In this document: piece after piece, positions 1-7,920 of the stretch
Layout: each line of letters begins with the position of its first letter
Numbering within the stretch: the first letter of the stretch is position 1
Origin: CAIVVT01 sp052145115
Lineage (GTDB): Bacteria; Acidobacteriota; Terriglobia; Bryobacterales; Bryobacteraceae
Assembly: GCA_052145115.1 (NCBI GenBank)
Contig: JBKQPG010000044.1
Location: 66,956-130,955, forward strand
Direction of reading: 5' to 3'
Length of the DNA stretch: 64,000 bases
Position numbers and translations under genes: made by a program
The notes under the pieces: model-generated
Seen by the model: only the letters and a program-made list of their open reading frames with translations
Databases searched by the model: none
What the model was told of the DNA's origin: nothing

Positions 1-213
1 TACCTGTTCGGCGGGACGTCCGGCACGTCGCACAGCACGCCCTACAGTTACGACACGCACGTGCCGGTGATCTTCTATGGCGCGGGCATCCAGCCGGGCG
101 TCTACCGGCGGCGCATCGCAGTCAACGACGTGGCGCCGACTCTGGCGTCGATGTTCGATGTGGAGACGCCCAGCGGATCCTTCGGACAGATCCTGCGGGA
201 AGTGGTGAAATAG
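1..213 (+). CDS. Alkaline phosphatase/nucleotide pyrophosphatase superfamily protein, C-terminal fragment
   Basis: This is the last 70 codons of a gene that starts before the window, open from base 1 to a TAG stop at 211-213. The fragment has the pattern G-T-S-H-S-T-P-Y followed by Y-D-T-H-V-P-V-I-F-Y-G. That resembles the C-terminal metal-binding block of PafA-like alkaline phosphatases and type I phosphodiesterases, in which His and Asp/His residues bind one of two zinc ions. Enzymes of this family are usually secreted and release phosphate from monoesters or diesters. The end of the fragment (N-D-V-A-P-T-L-A) is also typical of the superfamily, where it lies close to the C-terminus. Family assignment is good; substrate and total length cannot be judged from the fragment. 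Confidence 0.75.
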   Translation, partial: YLFGGTSGTSHSTPYSYDTHVPVIFYGAGIQPGVYRRRIAVNDVAPTLASMFDVETPSGSFGQILREVVK

Positions 214-231
214 GCCGCGCGTGCCGCCCGC

Positions 232-1335
232 TCAGCCCAGCCGGTGCAGCGCGTAGGCGTAAGCGCCGATGGAGACGGCTTCGCTGGTGCCCAGCCGTGA
301 AATGCCGACCGCGGTGCGTTGCAGCGGGTCGTAGGCGATTCTGCGCACCGAGCCGGGGACACCGATCTCCCGCGCCTGGCCGCGCAGGAACGTGTCCCGC
401 TGTTCCGGATTCTCGATGTTGAAGGCGCGCGGGATGAGCCGCCGCAGCGGCTGGCCGTCGCGCTCGAAGACGGCGTTCATCGCATCGACCAGCGCAGGCA
501 GGAACAGCGGGTGCGCGGCGGAGATGCCTCCGCCCACCACCACCAGGCCATCCACCAGCGTCAGCGCCTGTGCCACGGCGTCGCCCGCCACCTCGCCCAT
601 TTGGCGGAAGGCCTCGCGCGCCGCCGCCGCGTTGCCGGGCGCGCGGCCGAGACCGATTTCGCAAATCTCCTTCGGCTCGGGCGCGTCTTCGAAAGCGATG
701 CCCGCCCTCTCGGCATATACGCGACGGACGGCACGGATAGATGCGCCCTCCTCGGCGTTCATGCGCGGGTCGAGCTTGTTGCGCAGCAGCCAGGCCTCGC
801 CCGCGGCCGAATTGTCTCCAATCAGCAGTTCATTGCCTATAACGATGCCGCCGCCGAATCCGGTGCCCAGCGTGATGCCGAACAGATTGCGGTAGCGCTT
901 GGGACTGCCCGCGTCCTCGAGCAGTTGGTTGACGTATGGCAAAAAGCCGGCGATCGCCTCGCCGTAGACGAACAGGTCGCCATCGTTGTTGAGAAACGCG
1001 GGAATGCCGAAATGTTCGGCCAGCATCGGCCCCAGGGCGACGCCCTGGCGGAAGGCCGGCAGGTTGTTCTCGTTGGTGACGATGCCGTGGGGATAATCGG
1101 CCGGGCCGGGAAAGGCGAAGCTGATGGCGGCGGGCGCGGCGGGCAGCGCGGCGCGGATATCTTCGAAACCGCCAACGATATTGGCCAGGCAGCGGTCGAG
1201 ATCGTGGGCTTCGGTCGGACGGCTGATGGGGCCGGCCAGCAACTGATTGCCGCGGATGGCCGAGAACTTGAGATTGGTGCCGCCCGCATCGAGGGTCATG
1301 ACGATGCGCGCGTCGGTATCAAATCGGATTGGCAT
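232..1335 (-). CDS. ROK family protein, probable sugar kinase
   Basis: A 367-residue protein. The N-terminal phosphate-binding motif of the ROK/actin-like ATPase fold is present (T-L-D-A-G-G-T-N near residues 13-20). The second nucleotide motif is G-T-G-F-G-G-G, and the catalytic-base segment is L-N-N-D-G-D. ROK kinases phosphorylate hexoses or N-acetylhexosamines; some members are repressors, but no helix-turn-helix domain is visible. The zinc motif C-x-C-G-x-x-G-C of many ROK glucokinases is not evident. The ATG at 1335 was chosen because the conserved motif starts shortly after it; the open frame upstream to 1503 overlaps the transporter gene. The gene follows the sugar transporter with a 20-bp gap on the same strand, suggesting import followed by phosphorylation. 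Substrate is unknown. Confidence 0.85.
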   Translation of the reverse strand: MPIRFDTDARIVMTLDAGGTNLKFSAIRGNQLLAGPISRPTEAHDLDRCLANIVGGFEDIRAALPAAPAAISFAFPGPADYPHGIVTNENNLPAFRQGVALGPMLAEHFGIPAFLNNDGDLFVYGEAIAGFLPYVNQLLEDAGSPKRYRNLFGITLGTGFGGGIVIGNELLIGDNSAAGEAWLLRNKLDPRMNAEEGASIRAVRRVYAERAGIAFEDAPEPKEICEIGLGRAPGNAAAAREAFRQMGEVAGDAVAQALTLVDGLVVVGGGISAAHPLFLPALVDAMNAVFERDGQPLRRLIPRAFNIENPEQRDTFLRGQAREIGVPGSVRRIAYDPLQRTAVGISRLGTSEAVSIGAYAYALHRLG

Positions 1336-1355
1336 GAGACGAACTCCGCACGAGA

Positions 1356-2525
1356 TCAGGCGCGCGCCGTGCGCAGGTTCATCACGGCGGTCCAGGTGAT
1401 GTAAGCCAGGCACAGCAGCGGCACGATGAAGGAAAGCTGGACGGACTTGTGCGCGTCGGCCACGAGGCCCATGACCGGCGGGACGAGGGCCGCGCCGACG
1501 CACGCCGTCACCATCAGGCCGGAGAGGGCATTGGTGTGTTCCGGCAGCTTGTCGATCACGATCGAGAAGACCAGCGGGAAGATGTTGGCGAAGCCCAGCC
1601 CGATGAGCAGGAAGCCGGCCACGGCCGCCGCCCGGCTGGGAAGAAACATGGCCAGCAGGCCGGCCAGCGACAGCAGGCAGGTGAGGAGGAAGAACGTCCG
1701 CGGCTTCATCCAGGTCAGCAGCACGCCGCCCAAGAAACGGCCGATGGTCAACGAGAGGAAGAACAGGCCGGTGCCCAGCAATCCGACTTTATTGAGGTCC
1801 AAGTGGAAGCGGTCATGCAGATACATCGGGATGCCCGAGCTCACCGACACCTCCGCGCCGACGTACAGCAACAGCGCCAGGACCATCATCGCGACGTAAC
1901 CGTTGCCCAGCATGCCGAGCGACGAGCCAAACGTGGCCGGCTGGTGGTCCGGCGCGCGCTCTTCGTTCACTTTCAACGGCAGAGTAGCCAGGACCGTCAC
2001 CACCACGAACGCGCTGTAAATGGGAAAAATCACGTTCCAACTGGCGCCGAAGTAGCGCGCCGCGACCACCGGAATCACTGGCCCCGACAGCGAGCCGATG
2101 GCCTTGACGAATTGCGCCAGCGAGAGATTGCGCGAGTACTTTCCCGGCGCCGAGACGTCGCGCATGATGGGGTTGCCGGCGACCTGCAGAATGGTCGCGC
2201 CGGCGCCCAGCAGCAGCACCGTCACCAGGAAAATCGGGAAAGTCGTCAACCCCATCAGCGCGGGAATGAGAATGCCCGCCAGCATGACGAACAAGCCCAG
2301 CAGAAGAACCGTCTTCTTCCCCACGCGGTCCTGGAAAACGCCCATCGGCAATGACAGCACGCCGAACATCAGGAACCCCGTGAAGGTGACCAGTTGCGCG
2401 CTGAAGTTCGAGAGGTGGAACTGTTCCCTCGCCAGCCCGACAAACGGTCCCGCGGCGTCGGCGAAACCCATCGCCAGAAAGGCCAGAAAAACGGGGAATG
2501 CGCTGCTCTTTTGCGGTTGCGTCAT
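1356..2525 (-). CDS. MFS sugar transporter (FucP/GluP-like)
   Basis: A 389-residue integral membrane protein with about 12 hydrophobic segments, the usual size for the major facilitator superfamily. The loop after TM2 carries a D-R-V-G-K-K motif like MFS motif A. TM4 contains the run I-L-Q-V-A-G-N-P, characteristic of the fucose:H+/glucose-galactose symporter group (FGHS). The ATG at 2525 is preceded by a purine-rich GGGATGAGA. It forms a two-gene operon with the downstream ROK kinase. The likely role is proton-coupled uptake of a neutral monosaccharide across the inner membrane; which sugar cannot be told. Confidence 0.85.
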   Translation of the reverse strand: MTQPQKSSAFPVFLAFLAMGFADAAGPFVGLAREQFHLSNFSAQLVTFTGFLMFGVLSLPMGVFQDRVGKKTVLLLGLFVMLAGILIPALMGLTTFPIFLVTVLLLGAGATILQVAGNPIMRDVSAPGKYSRNLSLAQFVKAIGSLSGPVIPVVAARYFGASWNVIFPIYSAFVVVTVLATLPLKVNEERAPDHQPATFGSSLGMLGNGYVAMMVLALLLYVGAEVSVSSGIPMYLHDRFHLDLNKVGLLGTGLFFLSLTIGRFLGGVLLTWMKPRTFFLLTCLLSLAGLLAMFLPSRAAAVAGFLLIGLGFANIFPLVFSIVIDKLPEHTNALSGLMVTACVGAALVPPVMGLVADAHKSVQLSFIVPLLCLAYITWTAVMNLRTARA

Positions 2526-2742
2526 GGTTGTCTCATCCCTACGGGGAGCTGAATTGGATCGTGGGGCGCGCGGCGGCGCTCCACAAGCATATCCAAACCC
2601 GTGCCGCGCCTGCGCGACGGCCGAAAAGGAACGTAGGGCCGGCACGGCACGAGCCGTCGGGGCGGGGCGGTCAGGAGAGACGGGCGGGCGTGGCGGGCAG
2701 GCAGTGCGGAATAAAACTGCTCACGAGCTCAAGCGCGGATGG

Positions 2743-2925
2743 CTATTGCGCCACGGCGTCTGCGGACAACAGGTCGTTGTTGCGCTTGGAGACGATGTTC
2801 ACAATCTGCGGAGCAATGCCCACGTAGGCAGCGCCGGCAGCCAGTGCAACCAGAGCAAGCAGCAGCGTGTACTCGACCATGTCCTGCGCCTGCTCGTCGC
2901 GAAGGAATCTCGTCAGATAAGTCAC
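2743..2925 (-). CDS. Flp/Fap-type pilin, orphan
   Basis: A 60-residue protein. Its N-terminal half reads L-R-D-E-Q-A-Q-D-M-V-E-Y-T-L-L-L-A-L-V-A: a short charged leader, then the Glu-Tyr pair and hydrophobic helix that mark Flp type IVb prepilins (consensus G-Q-D-x-x-E-Y). The leader would be cut by a TadV-like peptidase before the hydrophobic stretch. The GTG at 2925 has GGGGGA nine bases upstream, which is why this short start was preferred over an upstream extension of the frame. Flp pilins build adhesive Tad pili, but no tad/cpa/rcp assembly gene is in the window, so it either uses a Tad system elsewhere or is a solitary pseudopilin. Confidence 0.8.
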   Translation of the reverse strand: MTYLTRFLRDEQAQDMVEYTLLLALVALAAGAAYVGIAPQIVNIVSKRNNDLLSADAVAQ

Positions 2926-3642
2926 TGCTTGACATCCCCCGTCTGCCGCATCGTACGAGCCCCCCGGCCGGGCGTGAATACATGCGGCTGTAATACCACC
3001 ACCATCCCCGCGGCCGGCTGGCTGTGACCCGACCAGACCCGCGCGGGCCGCCGCTGCGGATTGCGCTGCTTGGCGCTCCAAACGACGGCGGATTCGGAAC
3101 ATTGAGCGCGACATCCTTCTGCGAGGGCCGCACCCATCGCCAAAACTGCAAACCCCGGGCTCGCCGAAGTGAAGGCCCAGGCAAGGCCATTGTACACCAA
3201 GATTATTGTGATCGAAAGTGACATTCTCATATCACCGCTGAATTGAACTATCTGTTTAGTACTGGTAGTGCTATCAAGAACTAGTACCGTCGATTCATCA
3301 GACCGGTTTATTTTGCGCACTCAAGTATTGCGTCCGCACCAGCCGAACCATGAGCATCCGGTCGGATCCTGGCTCCGGCGCTGGGGTTGCACGGCCAGCC
3401 CGCGGTACGGCGCGCGCTGCGAACTTGGAACGACCGTGGCAGGTTTTGACAACCGATTTCAGCGCGCCGCGTCTAAGGAATCATGAGCGGATGAAAGCAG
3501 CGGCACTAAACGTGCGCGGGGCTGGAGTTTGCAGTCCACTCCGGATCGTCCCTTCATCCGAAATTGCCACTGCCCGGCGCGGCCCCAGCGCCCAGCGCCG
3601 GCGTCCGGCCGGGCGTCAGCGGGGAGCGGGTTGGACGGCGCC
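2926..3642. other. Long intergenic region, AT-richer in its middle
   Basis: About 700 bp between the pilin gene and the promoter of the S41-type gene, with no convincing gene. The stretch at about 3185-3330 is clearly AT-richer than its surroundings. One minus-strand frame (2922-3320) ends exactly on the pilin start and has a hydrophobic segment, but it lacks a ribosome-binding site and recognisable similarity. The region probably carries the promoter and regulatory sites of the pilin gene. Confidence 0.4.
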
Positions 3643-3651
3643 TGCTATACT
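3643..3651 (+). promoter_or_regulatory. Probable extended -10 promoter of the S41-type gene
   Basis: TGC-TATACT is an extended -10 element 66 bp before the ATG at 3717. No -35 box stands at the usual distance, as is common for extended -10 promoters. The same TGC-TATACT string occurs in the toxin-antitoxin promoter at 63126-63134. Confidence 0.4.
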
Positions 3652-3716
3652 TCGAAGGTAGGAGCACCCCCGGCTCCACTGGGAAAACGGGATCGATATT
3701 GCACCGCCATAAATCC

Positions 3717-5051
3717 ATGAACCGAGCATTCAAGTACGTCGTTGTGGGCGTTTCCAGTCTCCTGGTGGCGCTGATTCTGGCTGGCTCGCTGGTGGGCCAG
3801 AGCCGGCAGGCGGCCGAGGATCCGTCGGCGCCGTACCGCCATCTGAGCGTCTACGCCGAGGTCTTCGCCAAAATCAAGTCGGATTACGTGGAAGAGCCCG
3901 ACATGAAGAATGTCACGCTGGGCGCGATCAACGGGCTGCTGGTCTCAATCGATCCTTTCGCCAGCTATCTGAACGCCGACCAGTATCAGCAATACATGCA
4001 GGCCAAGCAACTCCAGCGCGCCAGCGTCGGGCTGGTGCTCAGCCGCAAGTACGTCTATGACATCAATGTCGTGGACGCGATTCCCGGATCCCCGGCTGAC
4101 AAAGCGGGCTTTTCGACCGGCGACATGATCGATTCGATCAATGGCATCCAGACCCGTGACATGCCGCTGGCCTTTGCCGACCTGCTGCTGGAGGGCGATC
4201 CAGGAACGACCGTCGATGTGACGGTCCTGCGCCTGCGCAAGCCCGACCCGGTCACCATCAAGCTGACCCGCGCTGAGATCAAGTCGCCGCCACTGGTGGC
4301 GCGGATGGCCGACGACCAGACCGGCCTGGTGCAGATCTATGAGCTGAACGCCGGCGCGGCGGACCGCGTGGCGGCGGCCGTCAAGGATCTCGAGAAACGC
4401 GGCGCCAGGCGCCTGGTGTTGGACCTGCGCCACGACACGGTGGGCGCGGAGGACGAGGGCATCGCCCTGGCCAATCTGTTTCTGGACAAAGGGACCATCG
4501 CCACTCTGCAAGGCCAGAAGTTTCCCAAGCAGACGTTTGAAGCCGGCCCGTCGAAGCGGATCTTCAGCGGCCCGGTGGTGGTGCTGACCAATCGCGGCAC
4601 GCTGGGCGGAGCGGAGATCGCCGCCGCTGCGCTGGCCGACAACCAGCGCGCGCAGGTGGTCGGCGAGCGCACTTTCGGCGATGCGGCCGTCCGGAAAATC
4701 CTCCGCACCGAGGACGGCGGAGCGATCTTGATGGCCGTGGCGAAGTATTACTCGCCGGCCGGCAAGGCCATCCAGGACACCGGCGTCGTGCCGGCTTACA
4801 TGGTCAACGATATCGAAGGCCAACCCCTGGAAGAGGAAGAAGTCGGACCGCCGGAAGAGCCGGCCCCGCAGGCTCCCAGAAAGCCCGGCGAGGACCCGGT
4901 GCTCAAGAAGGCGCTCGAGGTGCTGAACGGCGCGGCGCCGGTCAGTGCCGCCAAAACCTCAACCGAATCGGCGGTCCCGTCGCCGCCCGTCACCCTCCCC
5001 ACAGACGCGGTGAAAGACCACGCCGACCAGGGGAAGAAGAAACTCCCTTAG
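3717..5051 (+). CDS. S41 (C-terminal processing peptidase) family protein with lost catalytic residues
   Basis: A 444-residue protein with an N-terminal membrane anchor or signal (about residues 7-28), the Ctp N-terminal helical region with D-P-F-A-S-Y-L, a PDZ domain (about 95-170) and an S41 tail domain (about 190-360), ending in a Pro/Glu-rich tail. Active Ctp proteases have G-S-A-S-A-S-E-I, with the middle Ser as nucleophile, and F-G-K-G-x-V-Q, with the Lys as base. Here the segments are G-T-L-G-G-A-E-I and F-G-D-A-A-V-R. The nucleophile is Gly297, the base is Asp322 and the supporting Gln is Arg326, while the 25-residue spacing is preserved. The N-P-G-G loop is also lost (L-R-H-D-T-V-G). 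The fold looks intact, so a periplasmic peptide-binding or scaffold role is more likely than proteolysis. The ATG at 3717 was chosen because it directly precedes the signal-like segment. Confidence 0.85.
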   Translation: MNRAFKYVVVGVSSLLVALILAGSLVGQSRQAAEDPSAPYRHLSVYAEVFAKIKSDYVEEPDMKNVTLGAINGLLVSIDPFASYLNADQYQQYMQAKQLQRASVGLVLSRKYVYDINVVDAIPGSPADKAGFSTGDMIDSINGIQTRDMPLAFADLLLEGDPGTTVDVTVLRLRKPDPVTIKLTRAEIKSPPLVARMADDQTGLVQIYELNAGAADRVAAAVKDLEKRGARRLVLDLRHDTVGAEDEGIALANLFLDKGTIATLQGQKFPKQTFEAGPSKRIFSGPVVVLTNRGTLGGAEIAAAALADNQRAQVVGERTFGDAAVRKILRTEDGGAILMAVAKYYSPAGKAIQDTGVVPAYMVNDIEGQPLEEEEVGPPEEPAPQAPRKPGEDPVLKKALEVLNGAAPVSAAKTSTESAVPSPPVTLPTDAVKDHADQGKKKLP

Positions 5052-5179
5052 CCCGCGTTTCATCTGATTCGATTGGACGGCCATCTCCGGCGGGCGGCCC
5101 GAGCCGCCGGGGCGGGATGCGCACGACACGCTGCGAAGGCTCATAATGGAATTGGGAAGCAAGGTTGGGAACGATCGAC

Positions 5180-5527
5180 ATGCCTTTGTATGAGTACAAA
5201 TGCGGCAAGTGCAATGAGGTCTTTGAAGTTCTGCAGAGGTTTTCGGATGCCCCGCTGAAGGTTCACGACGGCTGCGGCGGCCGGGTCCAGCGCCTGATGA
5301 CGGCGCCCTCTTTTCAATTCAAGGGGAGCGGCTGGTACGCGACCGATTACGCCAAAAAGGGCGGGCCCAACGGCGGATCGAACGGCAACAAGAGCGAATC
5401 GGACGGCAAGCCGCCGGCGGAAACGGGCAAGGAAGCGGCGAAGGAAACCGCTTCCAAGACCAAGGAATCTTCCTCCAGCAGCTCCACGAGCAACACTTCC
5501 ACGCCGCCCGCGGCGCCGCCCAAGTAG
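5180..5527 (+). CDS. FmdB family zinc ribbon protein
   Basis: A 115-residue protein that starts M-P-L-Y-E-Y-K-C-G-K-C, the hallmark of FmdB/CxxC-CxxC-SSSS regulatory zinc ribbons. Cys8 and Cys11 form the first zinc knuckle. The second knuckle is H-D-G-C-G-G instead of C-P-x-C-G-G, so His29 may replace the first cysteine and still bind zinc with Cys32. The tail after residue 55 is low complexity (Gly/Lys/Ser/Thr) and ends in a Ser-rich run, as in many family members. The ATG at 5180 gives the canonical N-terminus; a TTG at 5165 would add five residues. The exact role of FmdB proteins is poorly known; regulation or metal-dependent protein contact has been proposed. Confidence 0.85.
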   Translation: MPLYEYKCGKCNEVFEVLQRFSDAPLKVHDGCGGRVQRLMTAPSFQFKGSGWYATDYAKKGGPNGGSNGNKSESDGKPPAETGKEAAKETASKTKESSSSSSTSNTSTPPAAPPK

Positions 5528-5559
5528 CCCTGCCAAGGCTGCGGCGGATCCGCTCAAGC

Positions 5560-6438
5560 CTAGAACATCTCCTCGCGCCCTCTTCTGCCGAGTCCCGCCG
5601 GCCGCGCGAGAAGAAAAGCGCCGACCCCCGCCAGCACGGCCACAACAATTCCCGCCACCACGTCCGCGGCAAATTGGTAACGGCCATAAACACCCGCCAG
5701 CGCCGCCAGCAAGGCTAACGCCAGCCCGGCCCAGCCCACCGCCCGCCACCGTTTCAGCAGCCGCAAAAGGGCCAACGGCACGGCGAAAGCCACGGCGATG
5801 CGTGCGCTCGGGAACGTGCCGCCGCGGCCGCCGGCGTAGTTGACCAGCCCCAGCGTGACGCGCCGCAGCCACGTCTCGGGCGGCAGCAGATCGCCGGGGA
5901 AAACCAGGCGCGGCGGCTCCATCGGGATCCACGGCCAGATGGCGAACACGCTCAGCGCGGCCAGCAGCACGGCGCTCCAGGCGTCGTCGATCCGCTCCCG
6001 CTCATCAGCCCTGTAGAACAGCAGCACCATCGCCACCGGCAACATGGCGGCCAGCAGGTACGCCGCTTCGAGCGTGCCCGGAACCAGCGGCGCGCCGCCG
6101 TCCAGCAACTGTTTCAGACCGCTGTCGACCAGCACCGCCCGGTCCCATTGCCGCAGCGCCATCTCCGCATCGCCCGGAGTGTGGACCACGCTCAGCCAGG
6201 AGGCCTCGCGCAGAGCCACCAGCAGCGCCGCCAGCGGCCACCAGTCGCGCACTCGGTCCAGCAGGTGGAAGCCGCGCCCCGGGTGCGCCCAGGCGAACAG
6301 GCAGGACCACCCCGCCAGCGCCAGGTTCAGCGGCAGGATCAGCCACTGCGGCCCTGCCGGCGCATGGATCGCGAACGCCGCCGCGGCCATGTAAAGGAAG
6401 AAGAAGTCGAGCAGCAGTTCAGAGCGCCGGAATCGCAT
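5560..6438 (-). CDS. PAP2-like membrane protein lacking catalytic histidines
   Basis: A 292-residue protein with about eight hydrophobic segments. The C-terminal part keeps the layout of PAP2/Aur1-type phosphatase motifs: G-x-F-P-S-A-R at about 207-213 and Y-G-R-Y-Q-F-A-A-D-V-V-A-G at about 251-263. In active PAP2 enzymes the first motif is P-S-x-H and the second R-x-x-x-x-H-x-x-x-D. Here the histidine positions are Arg213 and Gln255, so phosphatase activity as known for the family is unlikely, while the closing D-V-V-A-G is kept. The gene is convergent to the FmdB gene with 32 bp between stops. Possible roles are a lipid-binding or structural membrane protein; this is inference. Confidence 0.65.
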   Translation of the reverse strand: MRFRRSELLLDFFFLYMAAAAFAIHAPAGPQWLILPLNLALAGWSCLFAWAHPGRGFHLLDRVRDWWPLAALLVALREASWLSVVHTPGDAEMALRQWDRAVLVDSGLKQLLDGGAPLVPGTLEAAYLLAAMLPVAMVLLFYRADERERIDDAWSAVLLAALSVFAIWPWIPMEPPRLVFPGDLLPPETWLRRVTLGLVNYAGGRGGTFPSARIAVAFAVPLALLRLLKRWRAVGWAGLALALLAALAGVYGRYQFAADVVAGIVVAVLAGVGAFLLARPAGLGRRGREEMF

Positions 6439-6545
6439 CAGGAGTCGTTCCCCTGTTCCCGCGCCGGCTGGGCCTGTTTTCGCATCGCGGCTCTCAGCTT
6501 ATCTCATCGGCACGACGCCTCCGCATCGCCAGACTCGATCCGCAA

Positions 6546-6551
6546 TAGAAT
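6546..6551 (+). promoter_or_regulatory. Putative -10 box of the Gfo/Idh operon
   Basis: TAGAAT ends seven bases before the ATG at 6559, and no ribosome-binding site lies between. This matches the leaderless pattern seen at several other genes of the window. No -35 box is evident. Confidence 0.35.
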
Positions 6552-6558
6552 AATTGCC

Positions 6559-7902
6559 ATGGCATCTTCCCGCCGACATTTTCTGCAAGCCAGCGGCGCG
6601 GCCGGCCTCGCGCTTCCGGCCGCCGTGGCGCGACAGGCCGCCTCAAGCCCCAACGGCCGCATTCAATTCGCCACCATCGGCTGCGGCATCATGGGCCAGG
6701 GCGACACCGCGACCGCCATCAGCGTGCCCGGCACGAAGCTGATGGCCGTGTGCGACGTCTACCAGGGCCGCCTGACCCGCGCCCGCGAGCAGTGGGGCCA
6801 GGACATCTTCACCACGCGCGACTATCGCCAGGTCCTGGCCCGCTCCGACATCGACGCCGTGATCGTCGCCACCCCGGACCACTGGCATGCGCAAATTGCC
6901 GCCGAGGCCATCGAGGCCGGCAAGGACGTCTACGTCCAGAAGCCGATGGTCAAGCGCTGGCAGGACGGCCACCGCCTCATCGAGGCCTCGAGGCAGAACG
7001 GCCGCATCCTGCAGGTCGGCAGCCAGAGAGTCAGCTCGGTGGTCTACCAGAAGGCCCAGGAACTATTCCGCTCCGGCGCTATCGGCACGCTGAACATGGT
7101 CGAGGCGTGGATCGACCGCAACTCGGCTCAGGGCGCGTGGCGCTACTCGATCCCGCCCGACGCCAGTCCGCAGACCATCGATTGGGACCGCTTCCTCGGC
7201 AGCGCGCCCCAGCGACCCTTCGAGCCGCAGCGCCTGTTCCAGTGGAGAAACTGGAACGACTACGGCACCGGCGTCGCCGGCGACCTGTTCGTCCACCTGT
7301 TCACCGGCATCCATTTCATCACCAGCTCGCTCGGTCCCGTGCGCGCCTTCGCCGCCGGAGGCATCTACTTCTGGAAGGGCGATCGCGACGCGCCCGACAT
7401 CATGCTCGGCCTGTACGATTACGAGCGCAGCGACCAGCATCCGGCCTTCAACCTGGCCCTGCGAGTGAACTTCGTCTGCGGAGGCGGAGAGACCGCCGGA
7501 TTCAAGTTCACCGGCAGCGACGCCGTCATGACCATCGGCAACGGCGTCACGCTGAGCCGTCCGCCCAAGGAGGCCGGGCCGGGCACGACGGCCGGTGGAT
7601 TCTCCCGCGCCACGGCGCAAACGATCCTCGCCGAATACCGTCGCAAATATCCCGAGAAGCCGGTCACTGCCGGGACCCTCGAGCCAGTCGAAGAGGAGCA
7701 CTTTGCCGCGCCGCGCCGCTATTCGGACGACTTCGCGCATCACACCACCTTTTTCAACGCGGTCCGCTCGCGCCAGCCGGTCATTGAGGACGCCGAGTTC
7801 GGCCTGCGCGCCGCCGGTCCGGCGCTGCTGGCCAACATGAGTTACTACGAGGGCCGCATCCAGCATTGGGACCCCGTGAAAATGCGGGTCGTCGAGGCCT
7901 AG
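6559..7902 (+). CDS. Gfo/Idh/MocA family oxidoreductase with Tat signal
   Basis: A 447-residue protein. It opens with a twin-arginine signal (S-S-R-R-H-F-L-Q followed by an Ala/Leu-rich stretch), so it is exported folded, presumably with its NAD(P) cofactor. The Rossmann motif G-C-G-I-M-G-Q-G-D begins about residue 40. The substrate-side block D-H-W-H-A and the lysine motif are present, the latter as Q-K-P instead of the usual E-K-P. The C-terminal alpha/beta domain (about 165-440) has a long insertion typical of acidobacterial and planctomycete members. Such enzymes oxidise or epimerise sugars and cyclitols. It is followed after 18 bp by a close paralogue on the same strand. The ATG at 6559 directly precedes the Tat signal; the longer frame upstream overlaps the PAP2-like gene. 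Confidence 0.9.
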   Translation: MASSRRHFLQASGAAGLALPAAVARQAASSPNGRIQFATIGCGIMGQGDTATAISVPGTKLMAVCDVYQGRLTRAREQWGQDIFTTRDYRQVLARSDIDAVIVATPDHWHAQIAAEAIEAGKDVYVQKPMVKRWQDGHRLIEASRQNGRILQVGSQRVSSVVYQKAQELFRSGAIGTLNMVEAWIDRNSAQGAWRYSIPPDASPQTIDWDRFLGSAPQRPFEPQRLFQWRNWNDYGTGVAGDLFVHLFTGIHFITSSLGPVRAFAAGGIYFWKGDRDAPDIMLGLYDYERSDQHPAFNLALRVNFVCGGGETAGFKFTGSDAVMTIGNGVTLSRPPKEAGPGTTAGGFSRATAQTILAEYRRKYPEKPVTAGTLEPVEEEHFAAPRRYSDDFAHHTTFFNAVRSRQPVIEDAEFGLRAAGPALLANMSYYEGRIQHWDPVKMRVVEA

Positions 7903-7920
7903 CCGGGAGGACAAATCATC

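Noticed and set aside
319..1404. A 361-codon plus-strand open frame opposite the ROK kinase gene
   Set aside because: It is a GC-driven shadow: low-complexity Arg/Gln/Ala composition and no domain, whereas the minus strand has complete ROK motifs.
2922..3320. Minus-strand frame ending on the pilin start (GTGA overlap)
   Set aside because: The overlap suggested coupling, but there is no ribosome-binding site, the sequence after its hydrophobic part is low-quality and no family fits. Kept only as a remark in the intergenic entry.
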